Shown piece by piece: positions 10,001-23,000 of a stretch of DNA of 64,000 bases. The position numbers and the translations under genes were made by a program. Numbering within the stretch: position 1 is the first letter of the stretch; every line of letters begins with the position of its first letter. The notes under the pieces were generated by a model. That model did not search any database and was not told the origin of the DNA. It saw nothing but the letters and a program-made list of their open reading frames with translations. This stretch comes from Strigamia acuminata (taxonomy: Eukaryota > Arthropoda > Chilopoda > Geophilomorpha > Linotaeniidae): NCBI GenBank assembly GCA_949358305.1, contig OX442323.1, positions 2,852,001 to 2,916,000 on the forward strand. The letters are read 5' to 3'.

Positions 10001-13000
10001 CTCTATTTAATTCCAAACATCAATGTTTATTTCAAATTCAATTCAACTGTGTTTCCTGCCTTAATTGCAAAATGGTGTACACTTGTCCACTGGGGGTAAT
10101 GCGGCGAACCAAGTTAAAATCGCCCACATAAATGCTTCCATCAGCCCCGCTGGTAAGAGCCACTGGGGCCAATAATTTGTTGTCTTTGGCGATGCCGTTA
10201 CAATCGGGGCACATGAGGGCTCGTTGCTCGCCAGTGCCCATGGTCACCTGCACGATTCTAGGCTGACGACTGAAGTGAATGGTTGTACCGTCGCCCTTCT
10301 GCAGGACTCCTAGAAAATTTTCAATTTGTGATTTCTAATTTGACAGTTTATTCAAATTCACCGTCGTTGAAGTTGTAACGATGGTGTATGTCCAAATTCC
10401 AGCCACCGACGTCCGAAATCTCCATCTCGTACCCGTGCAGTATGGCTGTTTGCATGATCCACACAATCTGCTGGCATTGGTAATATTCATAACCGACCGA
10501 CACTATGTGAAAAGAAAATAAGACTTTAAATCTCCAGGTTCGCAAAATTTAATCATTTTTGCAAATTCCAATCCAAAACCCCCCATTCCATCCCCCCCCC
10601 ATTTAAAACCGCCCGCGTCGCCAGCAAACTGTGATAATCCGGTGACCAAAACAAGCAGCAACTGTACAATCATAATGTTTTGATTTAAAAGGTAAACTAA
10701 TAAAACAAAGAAACAATACTGATACACATGACATAATACAGGGTGTCCTAAAAGTCTGTACCCCTCCAAATATTTCCTGAGCAATTGCATCTAGGCCAAC
10801 TTTGATGAAGCGATCATATAGGAAGTTGGGTGAGAGCAATCCAATGATAAAATGCAAATCTCACAAAACCTTGCGCAAGTTGCCAATTAAGCTGTTTTGC
10901 TTCGCCTAATTGCACGACTCGCTCACTCACCTTTGGCCGTGGTAACGCCGTACACTTTTTGTTTGTACACGTTGCGTTTATTCCAAGAAAAAGTGAAAGT
11001 CACATTTGGATCGGCCTCGAACTGCTTCTCGAATAAAATCCCCTCGACCACAATCCGCAGATGGACGACGCGAAGACTCGTCGGCACCTCAGTGGGCGTC
11101 AGCAGAATGTAGAGGGCGCCGTGATAACCGGGAGCGCTGCTGCTTTGATAAAGTAGATGCAAATTCGAGCCGGGAATGGGTAAACTCTCTTGCAAAACCT
11201 TGAAAGAAAATTAAAAAAATAAAATTAAACACAAAAAAAGAGGAAAAAAAAAATCGATCCAGAGAGAAATTGGAAAACTAAAGGTGATTGAGTTAACCTG
11301 GGTTTCGGCATAGACGGCGCTGGTTGCCGTGCAACCACCCACCATTCCGGGTTTCCACGTTTCGTAAACAACTGGTTTGATTCGGTCGTAATTGTGTTCC
11401 ATACACGGTAAATTGACAATGGGCGATTCGGCCGGTAGTTCATCGCTCGATGTCACCATCACCACGTCCGTATCCATGACAACGATTTGGTTCCAAGGAA
11501 CTAGCACGGTCTTCCTGATGGGTTTGAAGGGGCTCCGCTGGAATTGAAGGGTTATGGCTCCTCCTCCGTTGACCATGATGTCGAACCTGGTACCGAAAAG
11601 TTACAATCGAATTACATTCTCATCGATTCGATCGTAACAAGCAACAAGAATCTAAAATCGATCCATCTGAGCTATTACATCCGTCCTGTTATCTGGACTT
11701 AGTGGGGATGTTGCAGGATGTTGGCAATAGGCCACCGACCATCAATCAAAATATTAATAGCCGCACCGGCGAGAAACCAATGCGAAGGAGGTCATCTCAC
11801 CTATTAACCACCCCCTTTGTATTCGGCCCTAAGTGGGTGACCCCCTGCACCGAATTTATATTCTCACGTACACATTTCCACGGCTTATTCAACCTTCATT
11901 AAACGGACGCAAAAAATCGATGCGATTTGCATACTAATCGCTTTTGGAATAATATTTTTAGGATAGGCCTACGTGTTTTGCGTATTTTTATTGAAAATTA
12001 CAAGCAATGCGAGTGTCAAGGCGGTTGTAATTCAATGTCGCAACGATTTTGTCTCGGGCGAATTGCATTTAGCCGTGACACAATGGCGGCTGACATCTTT
12101 AGCGAGCACGCTTCATTTCATATTCCGTCATTATTAATGGAATAAATAAATGGTTCTTTTGACGTATTTTCGCATCGGAAACATTTAATCGGCTTTGACT
12201 CGTGTTTTGTGACTCACCATCCTTGATCCCTAGACAATGTGAATCCGAACTTGGGCTCCAGGTCGACGCTCACGCGGATCCCGATCAGTCCTCGTCCGAA
12301 CTTGTCCACGACTCGGCCCCGGATCACGGACACGCGGCTGAAAAGCACAATAACAAGCCTCATGTGCAGCACCGTCCAAAAGGCAGATCTTGGTTAGATT
12401 TTTAGAATTTTTTTTTATTATTATTGTTATTATTTTTTAATTTAATTTTTTTTTAAATTTAAAAATTTATGAAATTAAATTAATTTTATTGTTATTATTC
12501 TATATAAAATACGTTTAAAGGGTGCAGGACATAGAGCCAAACTGTGCAAGCTTTGCTTTGCTATACAGACAAAGATCAATGTTAACCAAGGTAGATTTTA
12601 ATCATTTTAAATTGGTATTTTTATATTATTTTTATTATTTTTAATTTTTATTGGTAAAATTTTTATTTTTTTTTATTTTTTCCGGTAAAAAAAAATGAGT
12701 GGAAAGGAATACTAAAATGTAATTAAAAGTATTCATTACCACTTAAAACTATTAATAACTACGAGTATGTAAACCATTATAAAAATTGCAAGCAGACAGA
12801 AGCTAAGGAAACATTTAATTCCATTATAATTCGTTAATTATCCCAAATAAACGTTGATTCATTTTTCATTTTTCTTTTTTCATTATTTCTCGAGACAATT
12901 TAAAATTAACAAAAACAAAAAGAAAAAAAATCAATGGTGGGAGATTTTCCTTTTAAAATTATCTGATATAAAATGGTGCAGAATTAGGGAAAGGATAAGG

Positions 13001-13982
13001 ACATTTAAATATATATGGAAAAAACACAGAAACGGATGTGTGTGTGGACAGGTGAGGATGGTGGTCACGCTGGGATACCAGACACAGGAGCACACACAAA
13101 AGCAGACCACTCTGAAACTAACCATCCGATAAAACCAAACATAAAAATTAAAAAAATTAAATAAAATTAAAAAAAAAAAAATTGGAATTAAATTTTTGTT
13201 GTGTATAAATTGGTAATGGCAATGATCCCAGAGTGGCCAGGCGAGCGAACATAGAATACAAGAAAGCAGCAAACAGAGGAAAGTCGTGGACAAGGTACTC
13301 ACCTCCTGATGAAGGCACTCCAAAATTTGCTACGCAGCAATAACAAAGCAAGAGCAGGGTAGAGTACCGTCACACAAGCAGTACACAGAAAAGAATATTT
13401 GGACGGAAGACGCACATGGTGGCAACGTACCACAAAAAAAGCTAGAATTACACGAGGCTTCAAAGGTTAATCTTGAAAAACATTAAACTTGACAAACAAG
13501 AGACTATGTCGACACGTATCACCTCAAGAGACGCATACCACACAGTGGATGATCATAAACGAACACGACGATTCAAGAAGAAAAACAAAATCATAAATTA
13601 TTCATCAAAGTATTATTATTATTGTTATTATTATTCCTTATTAGCAAAAATGTGACACTATTTCAAGTGAAACATCCTTTATACTTCCTTTTCATACACC
13701 AAACATCGTTTTTTTTGGTTGTTAGAAAAATAAATCTCTTGTATTTTGTGCAATTTTGATTTTTGAGTCACCTAAAGTGATTAAATTTCGTTTAAAAATT
13801 TTAAAAAAATTAAAAATGAAAATAAACAAACAAAAACACGTATAGACAAAACAATTACTGAAACGGAACAGGTGACGACATGTGTGTTGACAAGGATCAC
13901 ATTTTCATAGAAATAAAAAATATTTCATAAAAAAAATATATATTCATTTTTTGTTGTTTTGTTTTGTATTTTCTTTTTTTCT

Positions 13983-14020
<38 letters not shown>

Positions 14021-17000
14021 ATTTGGCAAATGAAAATTTGCACAAATTGCCTCATCAGCCTCTAACCACTCTTTGTCCTCCGTCAAAACTAAAAATAAAA
14101 TCAAAGTCGAGAAGAAGAAAGTAATTTTTCTTTTTACCTTTCACTGTATTCATCTTTGTGGACATAACTTTGCACACTCTCCTCCTCGATGAGAAACTTC
14201 ATCCTTTGGTAGAACGAGGCAGTAACAGCAGGGGGTTGTTTTCTCAACAATACGTCAACTGGATCCGCCGTCATGACACACATCAAACTGTCTTGGCAAA
14301 CGATACTCAGACAACACTCGCTATCCGCGCAGTCCTTTAGTCCATCTGTTAGATAAAAACAACGAGCGAAACAAAAAAGAAAGAAAAAATAAAAAAAACA
14401 ACTCACTCCATCCACCCTTAATCTTTCTAAGTGTTGTTTAGAGCTCCGAGTATACCGTTATCGTTATCTATGCCATCATCGCACACGTTCTCCAGTCGGA
14501 TACTGCAGTCATCTCCATCCCAGCCGTTGTGACACGTACACTTGTATTCGCCGTCTTGTTTCAGGCACTCTCCGTGATGATTGCAATCTCTCGGACACCC
14601 CTCTACGATAGAGTTAATCAAAAAATATTCACAACATAGTATCAAAACATTTCTTCAATCTTTATTGCTTTATTGGTCACATAAATCAGATTTGCGCCTT
14701 TTAATTCGTGCAATAATCCATTTTAGGGCACCGGATAAATGCATAAATGCATAGGAATTATTTTTATTCAATAAAAAGCCAAAATCGGCTATAAATGCAT
14801 ATTTTTCGAAAGTGAGAAAATAAATGCATAAATCGCTATTTTTCCGGAAAAAAACCGCGATTTGTGTCTTTTTTTTAACGATACGTAACACGTATGTATC
14901 AATTTTTGCTTTTTATTAAGACACGTGTCGTGTACATGTGCTTGCGTTCGGAAAACTGAGGATTTCTACCAAAAACAGACACCAGGGGAAGTCACTAAAT
15001 TAGTGTCTGTAAAACGTTTTAAGAAATAAACAAATAAAAAAACAAAATAATCAAAATAAATGAATGGTAATTACTAATTACAATTCATTTACATCAAGAA
15101 CGCTTTGAAATGGCGTGATTTCACTCGAATAAATTTTTTTATTTTGCATATTTTTATTTTTATTTTGCATAAAATGGAATTTTTGGTGCATATTTTTATT
15201 TTTATTTTGCATAAAATGGAATTTTTGGTGCATATTTTTATTTTTATTTTGCATAAAATGGAATTTTTGGTGCATATTTTTATTTTTATTTTGCATAAAA
15301 TGGAATTTTTGGTGCATATTTTTATTTTTATTTTGCATAAAATGGAATTTTTGGTGCATATTTTTATTTTTATTTTGCATAAAATGGAATTTTTGGTGCA
15401 TATTTTTATTTTTATTTTGCATAAATATCCGGTGGTCTATAAAATGGCATATTTCATTAATATCCCCACATCGCCATCTTGTCGAGTTAGTGAATAGCAA
15501 CTGTTATTAAAGGCCTAAAGTTCACCATATTTAAAAAAAAGAAAAATTTGAAAACACTGGCATTTGTCAATAAATTTGAGTGAACAAAATTAAAATCGCA
15601 CCCAATTCTTTTGAATGCTAAGAACACAAACTAAAATGTTTCATATATTAACAAGATATAATTCCCTCCTTCCCTCGCTTCCTTCCTACATTCTCTTGAG
15701 TTATTGGCACTACTAAATCCTTCTTAAAAGAGCATCAAACCGTCAGAAGAATCTCTTGAAGGTATGCAAGGAAAGAGGGAAAACAGAGATAGCGAAATGC
15801 ATAAAAGAAGAAGAAAAAAAAACGAAGAAGAAAATCTAGTGCTGTCCCGATAAAACTCAACGACGATGAAACTCATAAATTGCGATTATGGTCCCAAACA
15901 CTTTAATTTATGCACCGACGAACGAATGAAAAATGAAATTGACCTACCTAAAGAGCAGTGCTTGCCATTCCAGCCCTGCATACACACGCACGTGCCGTTA
16001 TTGCATTGGCCGTGCACGGCGCAACGAGGATCGCACAGCCGTTGGTCGCATTTGGTTCCAGTCCATCCTTCCGTACACTGACACTGACCTCCGATGCACT
16101 GACCAAATGGGCCACAGTTGGCACCGCATAAAGCTGCGAAAAAATGAGAAAAAAAATCAAACAAAAATTAAACAAAAATTAAACAATTGTCACGATCAAT
16201 TCGGTTGGTAGTAAATAATTTAACAAATAATCGTGCAAAGTTATTCGCGCAAAGAAATTAGTAGAAGGTGACATTCTCGCTATGCTGTTTTATAGTTGGA
16301 GACCTAGTTCACAGTTTGAGTAGAGTTGGAGAAGTGTTGATTTGGTGGTACGGAGGCCCAGAAGTCACCTCTGCTCACATGATTGACTGGTGTCAGTGGT
16401 GTGTCAATTATGATGAGGGGTGGGGCAGAAACAAAAAGTAATGCAATGCGCAAACACTTTTTGCGCATACATTACTAAGAATGCGTTGGCAAATTTTAAA
16501 GAAAATAAATAAGATGAAAATAAAATGGAAAATAGGATAAAAAGTTGGGATAATAAAAAATAAAAAATGTGGGTCAGGACCGTGCAGGTGACACAATTTT
16601 ATTTTTTTGTTATTATTGTAAATTCAATGTTAGATATCGGTGTGCTCAGTCAAGCGGAGATTTCACGCCATCCCCATTAAGAAAGATTTTAGTAATGAGA
16701 AAGCGGGAGAGAAAAAGGAAAAGCAAAAGCCCTAAGCTCCCGTGCAACCATTAAAAGCATTCTTCCCTCGCACGAGAAGCCACATAAATGTCACGGGTAA
16801 TGAATTTCATGCTTACTGCTTCTCCTTTTATATATCAACACGGAAGGGAGGATGGTGTGGCGGGAGTGGGAGTGCGCAGCCCACAAACTTTTAAAATATA
16901 GTGTTAAAATTAATCCAATAAGCTCGAGCTGACGCAAAACTCAAGTGTTGTGTATTACAAGGTGAGATGAATTGAATTGATTTTTTCTTTCTTCTTCTTC

Positions 17001-20000
17001 TTCTTTTATTGAGGAGAAAGAAATGTTCGGAAAGACAAGTTTTAGGACGGTCAGAAAGCAATATAAGACGTCGTCGAGGAAAAGTGGGTAAAACTAGAAG
17101 ATTGATGAAATTTTCATTCGTTTCTGCCCACCGACAAATTTACTCTTTTTCCCCTTAGGTCCAATTCCACTCAAGCGCTGATTCCCTTAAGTGCATTTTA
17201 ATAAATCTTACACTTCAACAGTCTTAAACAAAATTTATATTTGTCCGACTGTACGCTCTTTCCCTTTCCATCTTCCTCGCAATAAAACGGAGGAGCCCGA
17301 AAAGCTGATTAAGAAGAAAGCAAAGTTTCGATGCCTTTTTCGCCATTTTTACGTACACTTAATGGTAATTGCACGAAAAAATTTTTTTTTTAAAAAAAAG
17401 ATTTCAACGAGATAAAAGTATATTTAAATTTATTTCTCGTGGAAATCTTTATTTTTAATTTAATTTAATAACTACAAAACTGTTAACTATGTGTTTACGT
17501 AGGTCTAGAAAATTTTAAACATTTTGAAAACAATAAAGAAGATTGGGAAGCAGAAATGTCGCTACTTCGCAATCGCGATATTAATGACGTTTCTTATCGG
17601 AAGAAATTAAGTCTGGTGGAAAATCATTATTGTTTCTTCGTGTTTATTCCCCGACAACGAAACTACACTAAATCAAGGTAAAAATGACAGTATTGAAAGG
17701 AAATTACTGAATTAAAACGTCGTTAACTTTCACCAAATTTACGACCAAGTCCAAAAATAAAAAATTAATTAGGAAAAATGTTTTAAATACGAGTTTTGAA
17801 CGAAAAAAAAAATGCAAAAAGAAAAAAACCCTCTAAAATTAATGCAAAATTTAACTTTTATACCTCCTCTCAGTGTGTTTAATTTTGAATAACGACATTA
17901 AATATAAGTTACCTACAGACTACACCCTCCGCGTAACGACGCTAAAGCTGAATCACACTTTTCTCGACATTTTTTCCCCTATAGTGTACCCTTGATATTA
18001 GTACTTTATAAGTTTAATTAGAATCTTTAATGCATAAAAAAAATATAATTAACACGGTAAAGTGTCGCCATTAATCAGCTTTAATTCGCACAGACACTAC
18101 TAACTAAATTCCGCCTCATAAGCATCAATAAACAACAAAACTGTCATGCGCTGCAAGAAGAAATAAAAAAATAAAAATAAAAATAAAATAAAATAAAATA
18201 AAATTGCAAGCCAAGTAAGTATTTAAAAACTTTCGTCTCCTTTGTGACTTCTCAGCGCCCGCTTTAAATATTAAAAGATGAATAATCAGCACTTATGGTA
18301 ATGAATCTTGTACTCATTTCCTCCTACAATTTCTTTCGCTTGGAAGTCGTCCAAGAAAAAATTACACTCTCTGGAGCACCCATAACCCCGCCCGTATGAA
18401 AATGCAAAATTACAACAAAATTATACAACAACCAAACATCGAAATCGAATTCCATTTTCCAAGTGTGGCCACGATCGGATATAAAAAGAAGAAAAAAAAT
18501 TATTTTTCAAAACCGCTCGTTATTTACTATTTAATTGCCGAATTATTTGCAGCCGTTTTGAAGGGCCCTCAAAGGCGCTCACAAATGACCTCTCGAGCCA
18601 CGTCGGAGAAAGAGAAATCGATAACGGAATGATTTGGACGTTTTTATTTATTTTTTACCTTCGGCGCATTCAGCACCGGTCCAATATTTGTCGCAAAGGC
18701 ATTTTCCGGTCTCCAAGTCGAACGTTCCGTGGCCGGAGCAGTTGGGCAAACATCTGACGAGTCGGTCGTCCAGCTGGCTGCAGTTGGTTCCGCGCCACCC
18801 CGGCCGGCAGATGCACTGTCCTTGAGCACAAACGCCGTGCTCCGAACACCTCGAGTCCAAGCAGTCGGCTAGATCGAACAAGTAAATATAAAAAACAAAG
18901 TTTTTGGAAAAAGGCCTTTATATTGGTGCTTCAAATCGCCGCCAGAATGCGCTTCTATCGCAGATTGTTGAGTGACCGTGCCAGAAACGTTTTAAAACAC
19001 AACTTTTTCTTAACAAACTATATAGACAGATAGGAAATTTCATTTTAACCAGGTTTAGTCTGGTTTCAGAATTTAACGAACCATTTTTGATACCGAAACA
19101 ATCAAAAAAAGTATCAGGGCGAACGTTTCGGCCGCCATTGTAGTATACGGATTCCGCCTGGTGGCGCTAGCAACACCGAAAGTTGAAACAAACACACAAA
19201 ACATTCAAGTCAAGTTAAATAAAAGCCTTTAAAAAGATAAGACGTGGAATTTGGTATTTTACAAGCGATCTAGTAGCAAAAGATGCCTCAAATTCAATTT
19301 CCAAGCTTTCAGGGTTATTTTCATGCCAAAGAATAGTTGTCGTAAACAAGTGGATAGGATATGGCAGCTGTGCACTGTTATGGGACTAATCTAATTAAAA
19401 ATCCATTAGTTCAGTGCAGCATATAGTCAAAAATATTAATTTTCTCCAACATTAATAGTGTTCAGGCTACCAAGGGAGAGAATAAATTGTTGAAGATGGT
19501 TGAATTTTAATTACATTATACTGCTTTGGTAAACGCGTGTGAAAGAGCCTCTAGTTACACAATATCAACTAAGACTTGGGTAATTGAGCGGATAAGAGAA
19601 ACCTAAGCAGGTGAAACGAGTGGAAGAATGTTTGCAAACTCGTAAATAATTAACAAGGGAAGAAAGAGAGAGAATATACGGACAAAAAGTGATTTTTTCA
19701 TCGCCATATTTCGAATTCCAAACAGCCATCTTTAATCCTATCTGTTCACTCACGATTATCCGCGAATTTGAGCAATAATTTTTAATTAAAGTGCTTAATG
19801 CAGTCGGTTTTAACATTTTTCCGGACTAATCATTACAGTTAGAGTATTAAGTGCAAGTGTGTGCATTAAATTGTGTGTTCACTTGACAACATCACATCAC
19901 TTTTAAAGCGGATGACTTCCCTGCGAGGCTTTAACAAGCTTCGTGCGTTAGAATTGCAGCAAATACAAACATTTCGTTTCCGAGCACTAACCTTAACTCC

Positions 20001-23000
20001 ACATCATTAATTTATACGGTATACTTAGTTTCGGAGTTATATAACTCCCAGCTACAGTTTCTTAACCATCGTACACATCATGTCAGTAATAAAAAATATA
20101 TATTTACAATTGCTTATACGCAATTTCCTCCTTTTTACGACATCTCGTACGCTCCGATGGAATAAAAATGCATTTACTCTAACAACTTAGAAATAAATAA
20201 TAAAAATAAAATAAGAAATGAAATAAAATTTCGTATTCCATATTTTCCCAGGACCTCGGACGGATTCTTGATTAATTAATTTTCAATTTATTCCCAGATT
20301 GGAGTAATAAATCACACGGACCAGGGTTTTCGGTTTTCCTCCTTCCTCACTTCCATTACAGTGTGGTTAGCATTGTTATTCTTCACTAACAAATGAATAG
20401 CCTTTTATTTTCGTTATCCAGTCAATCGTGGGGAAAATATGGAAGCTGCGTGATGACATCATTGATTGGTATGGCCAGCAATCAATCTAATATATCCCAG
20501 GTAAAAAAAAATCTGCAGAATTCTGCAGAAAATTTGCCTGCCGAAAAAATTCTGCAGAAAATCTTTTTTCTCTGCAGAATTCTGCAGAAAAATTGCCAGC
20601 CGAAAATATTCTGCAGAAAAGGTTAACATTTTTTTGCAGAATTCTGCAGAGTTTGGTAATTTTTTCTGCAGAGCATGCAGAATTCTGCAGAACCTTTTTC
20701 TCCTGGGATCATCATTTAACTTGTGGTGGCAATACACCACACAATTTTAAACAAATAAATCAATTTAACTCGTTTTACCTTCTTCACAAAATCTGCCCTT
20801 GTAACCAGCAGCACAGAAGCAAACACCTTCCAGACATTGACCGTGTCCGTTACAGTCGGCTACTTCGCAATCTTGTTCCTGTACACTGCATTCCACACCT
20901 TTCCAGCCTCTTTCGCAGTGACACACACCACCTGCGTAGCTGCCATGATTGCTACACAGCACGGGACATACACCTAGATAATGAAAATAATAAATAGAAT
21001 GAAAAAAATAAATTAATCCGGCGAGTTCACAAAAGCTTTTTATTAAAAGCTTAAATTATTCATGTAATATCCAATTGATTTTTTTTTCTTATTATTTTTT
21101 TTTATGTACGGGATTTTTGTATAAAATAAGATTGACGAGGAACGGAAAGAAAGATGGAAAATACGAAGAGGAGGGAGAAAAAAAAAATATGCAGACACGT
21201 TTTTATGAATTATTAATACGTCTGTCATTACGAGGTAAGCTCGCGAACTGCTGACGTGAATTAAAATTCTCGATATAATATAAGCATAAAAATTCAACAT
21301 TGTGTAAAATGAAGATGAAAAAAAAATATATAAAATCGACGTTAACTAGTGCAGTGCGCACACAACCAGTTTCGAAAACTGTTTAATTTTATACTGCAGA
21401 AAATGCGGTTGAAAATTGCAAATTATTTCTAGTAGAAAAGCCGAAAACCAGAGTAAACTAAAACCGCAACTTACGGGTCTCTCCCATGCTTATATTCGCA
21501 GCCCAAGTGGAGTTTAATGAGATCGTTTATAATTCATAACGTAAAGCAATTGGAATAAAAGTTGATTTCGAGTAGCGAGTATCGAAATCATTTACATTTT
21601 CCTTTTCCCCTTTGTTTCCCTCGAGTCAGCATTTTGAGTGAAGTCGAAACCACTTTAACCCATAAAGAATGCAACAGAAAACCACAAATCCAATGAGATT
21701 TCCCTATTCCCCTTCTCACTGCGCATCGGGCAGCTTCCGACGCATTTCGATCCCAAACTTAAACATTTATAACCCAAACCCCAAACTATTGACTAATAAA
21801 AATCAAAAATCAAAAAAGCACCGTATTTTGCAGACCATTAGACGCACTTTGAAAAGTCGACCCAAAATTGGGGTGCGTCTTATGGTCCGAAGTGCATCTT
21901 AGTCTTATACTTGTGGTCTGAACTTATGGCAAATCCCATAAAATTTATTCTGGGGTTGCCATGAAAATAAATCGGGGAATTATAAAAATGATAATTAAAA
22001 ATAAAATTTAAGAGTTTTTTTGTAATAATAACGCGACTTTTGGTCCTTGTGAGAACTAAGGGTGCGTTTGAATAGGTTTGAATCGGATGGATAAACCAAT
22101 TTTCCAATCCTATTCGAAAAAAAATGGTGGCCCATCCAATCCTATCGTCATTCAATTCAAACCGAGCGCGGATTGCGGATAGGATTGAGTTCCAAACGTC
22201 CAAACGTCTCAAACTGATGAATTAAGTGCAAAAATGACCAAAAACTGATGAATTAAGCGCAGAAATGACCAAGAACTGATGAATTAAGTGCAAAAATGAC
22301 CAAAAACTGATAAATTAAGCGCAAAAATGACCAAAACAAAGTTGAATTAAGTGCAAAACTGGCCAAAAAAGTCGAAAAAGTCGAGAAAAAAAACATAAGA
22401 TTTTAAAATAAAGTGCATTTAAATCCCTCACTTTGGCATAAATACCAAAAGCTTAAAAAAAATTATTTCATTTATAGCAAATAAAGTTTCAGATTATAAA
22501 GATCGGTTTTGGTTTTTTCCCCCAATCCTATCCAGCATATATGGATAAAATTTTGGATTATCCAATCCGATTACAAAAAATCGGATTGATTTGGGACCAT
22601 CCGAATCTGACTCAATTCAATCCGTCTGCACACATAGTGAGAACCAAGACGTGAAGATGAAGCAACTAATGAGTTTGTATTACTCGATAATGTACTGTCC
22701 AAAAAGTCTGTGGAATAATGAAAAATTTGAAAAAAATTAACTTCCAATATTTTGATTTAATTTTCCTTTTAGAATTAATAAATATACCACTCAAGTAATG
22801 CCTGATTAAATTTTCAGACTGATTGAATAATATTTATTTAAAATATCAACAATAAATGAAAAAACAGGTGTCCAAAAAGTCTGTAGAATTTGTCGTTTAT
22901 CGACCAATTACGTCTTATCGTCCGCAAAATATTTTTTTTCTAAAAACTGACCGATAAATTTCTATCGTCCGCAAAACAGGTAAAAAACAAATATTTAGTA

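Noticed and set aside
10003..10059. A GT donor further into the intron, or read-through of this segment
   Set aside because: Read-through meets TGA in frame, and the only nearby GT (in ACAGTTGAA) would add non-conserved residues and spoil the frame with the next exon.
15078..15500. Repeat-protein gene (14-residue units)
   Set aside because: The frame exists only because the 42-bp tandem unit is a multiple of three. It is open on both strands and lies in a Ten-m intron without splice or homology support.
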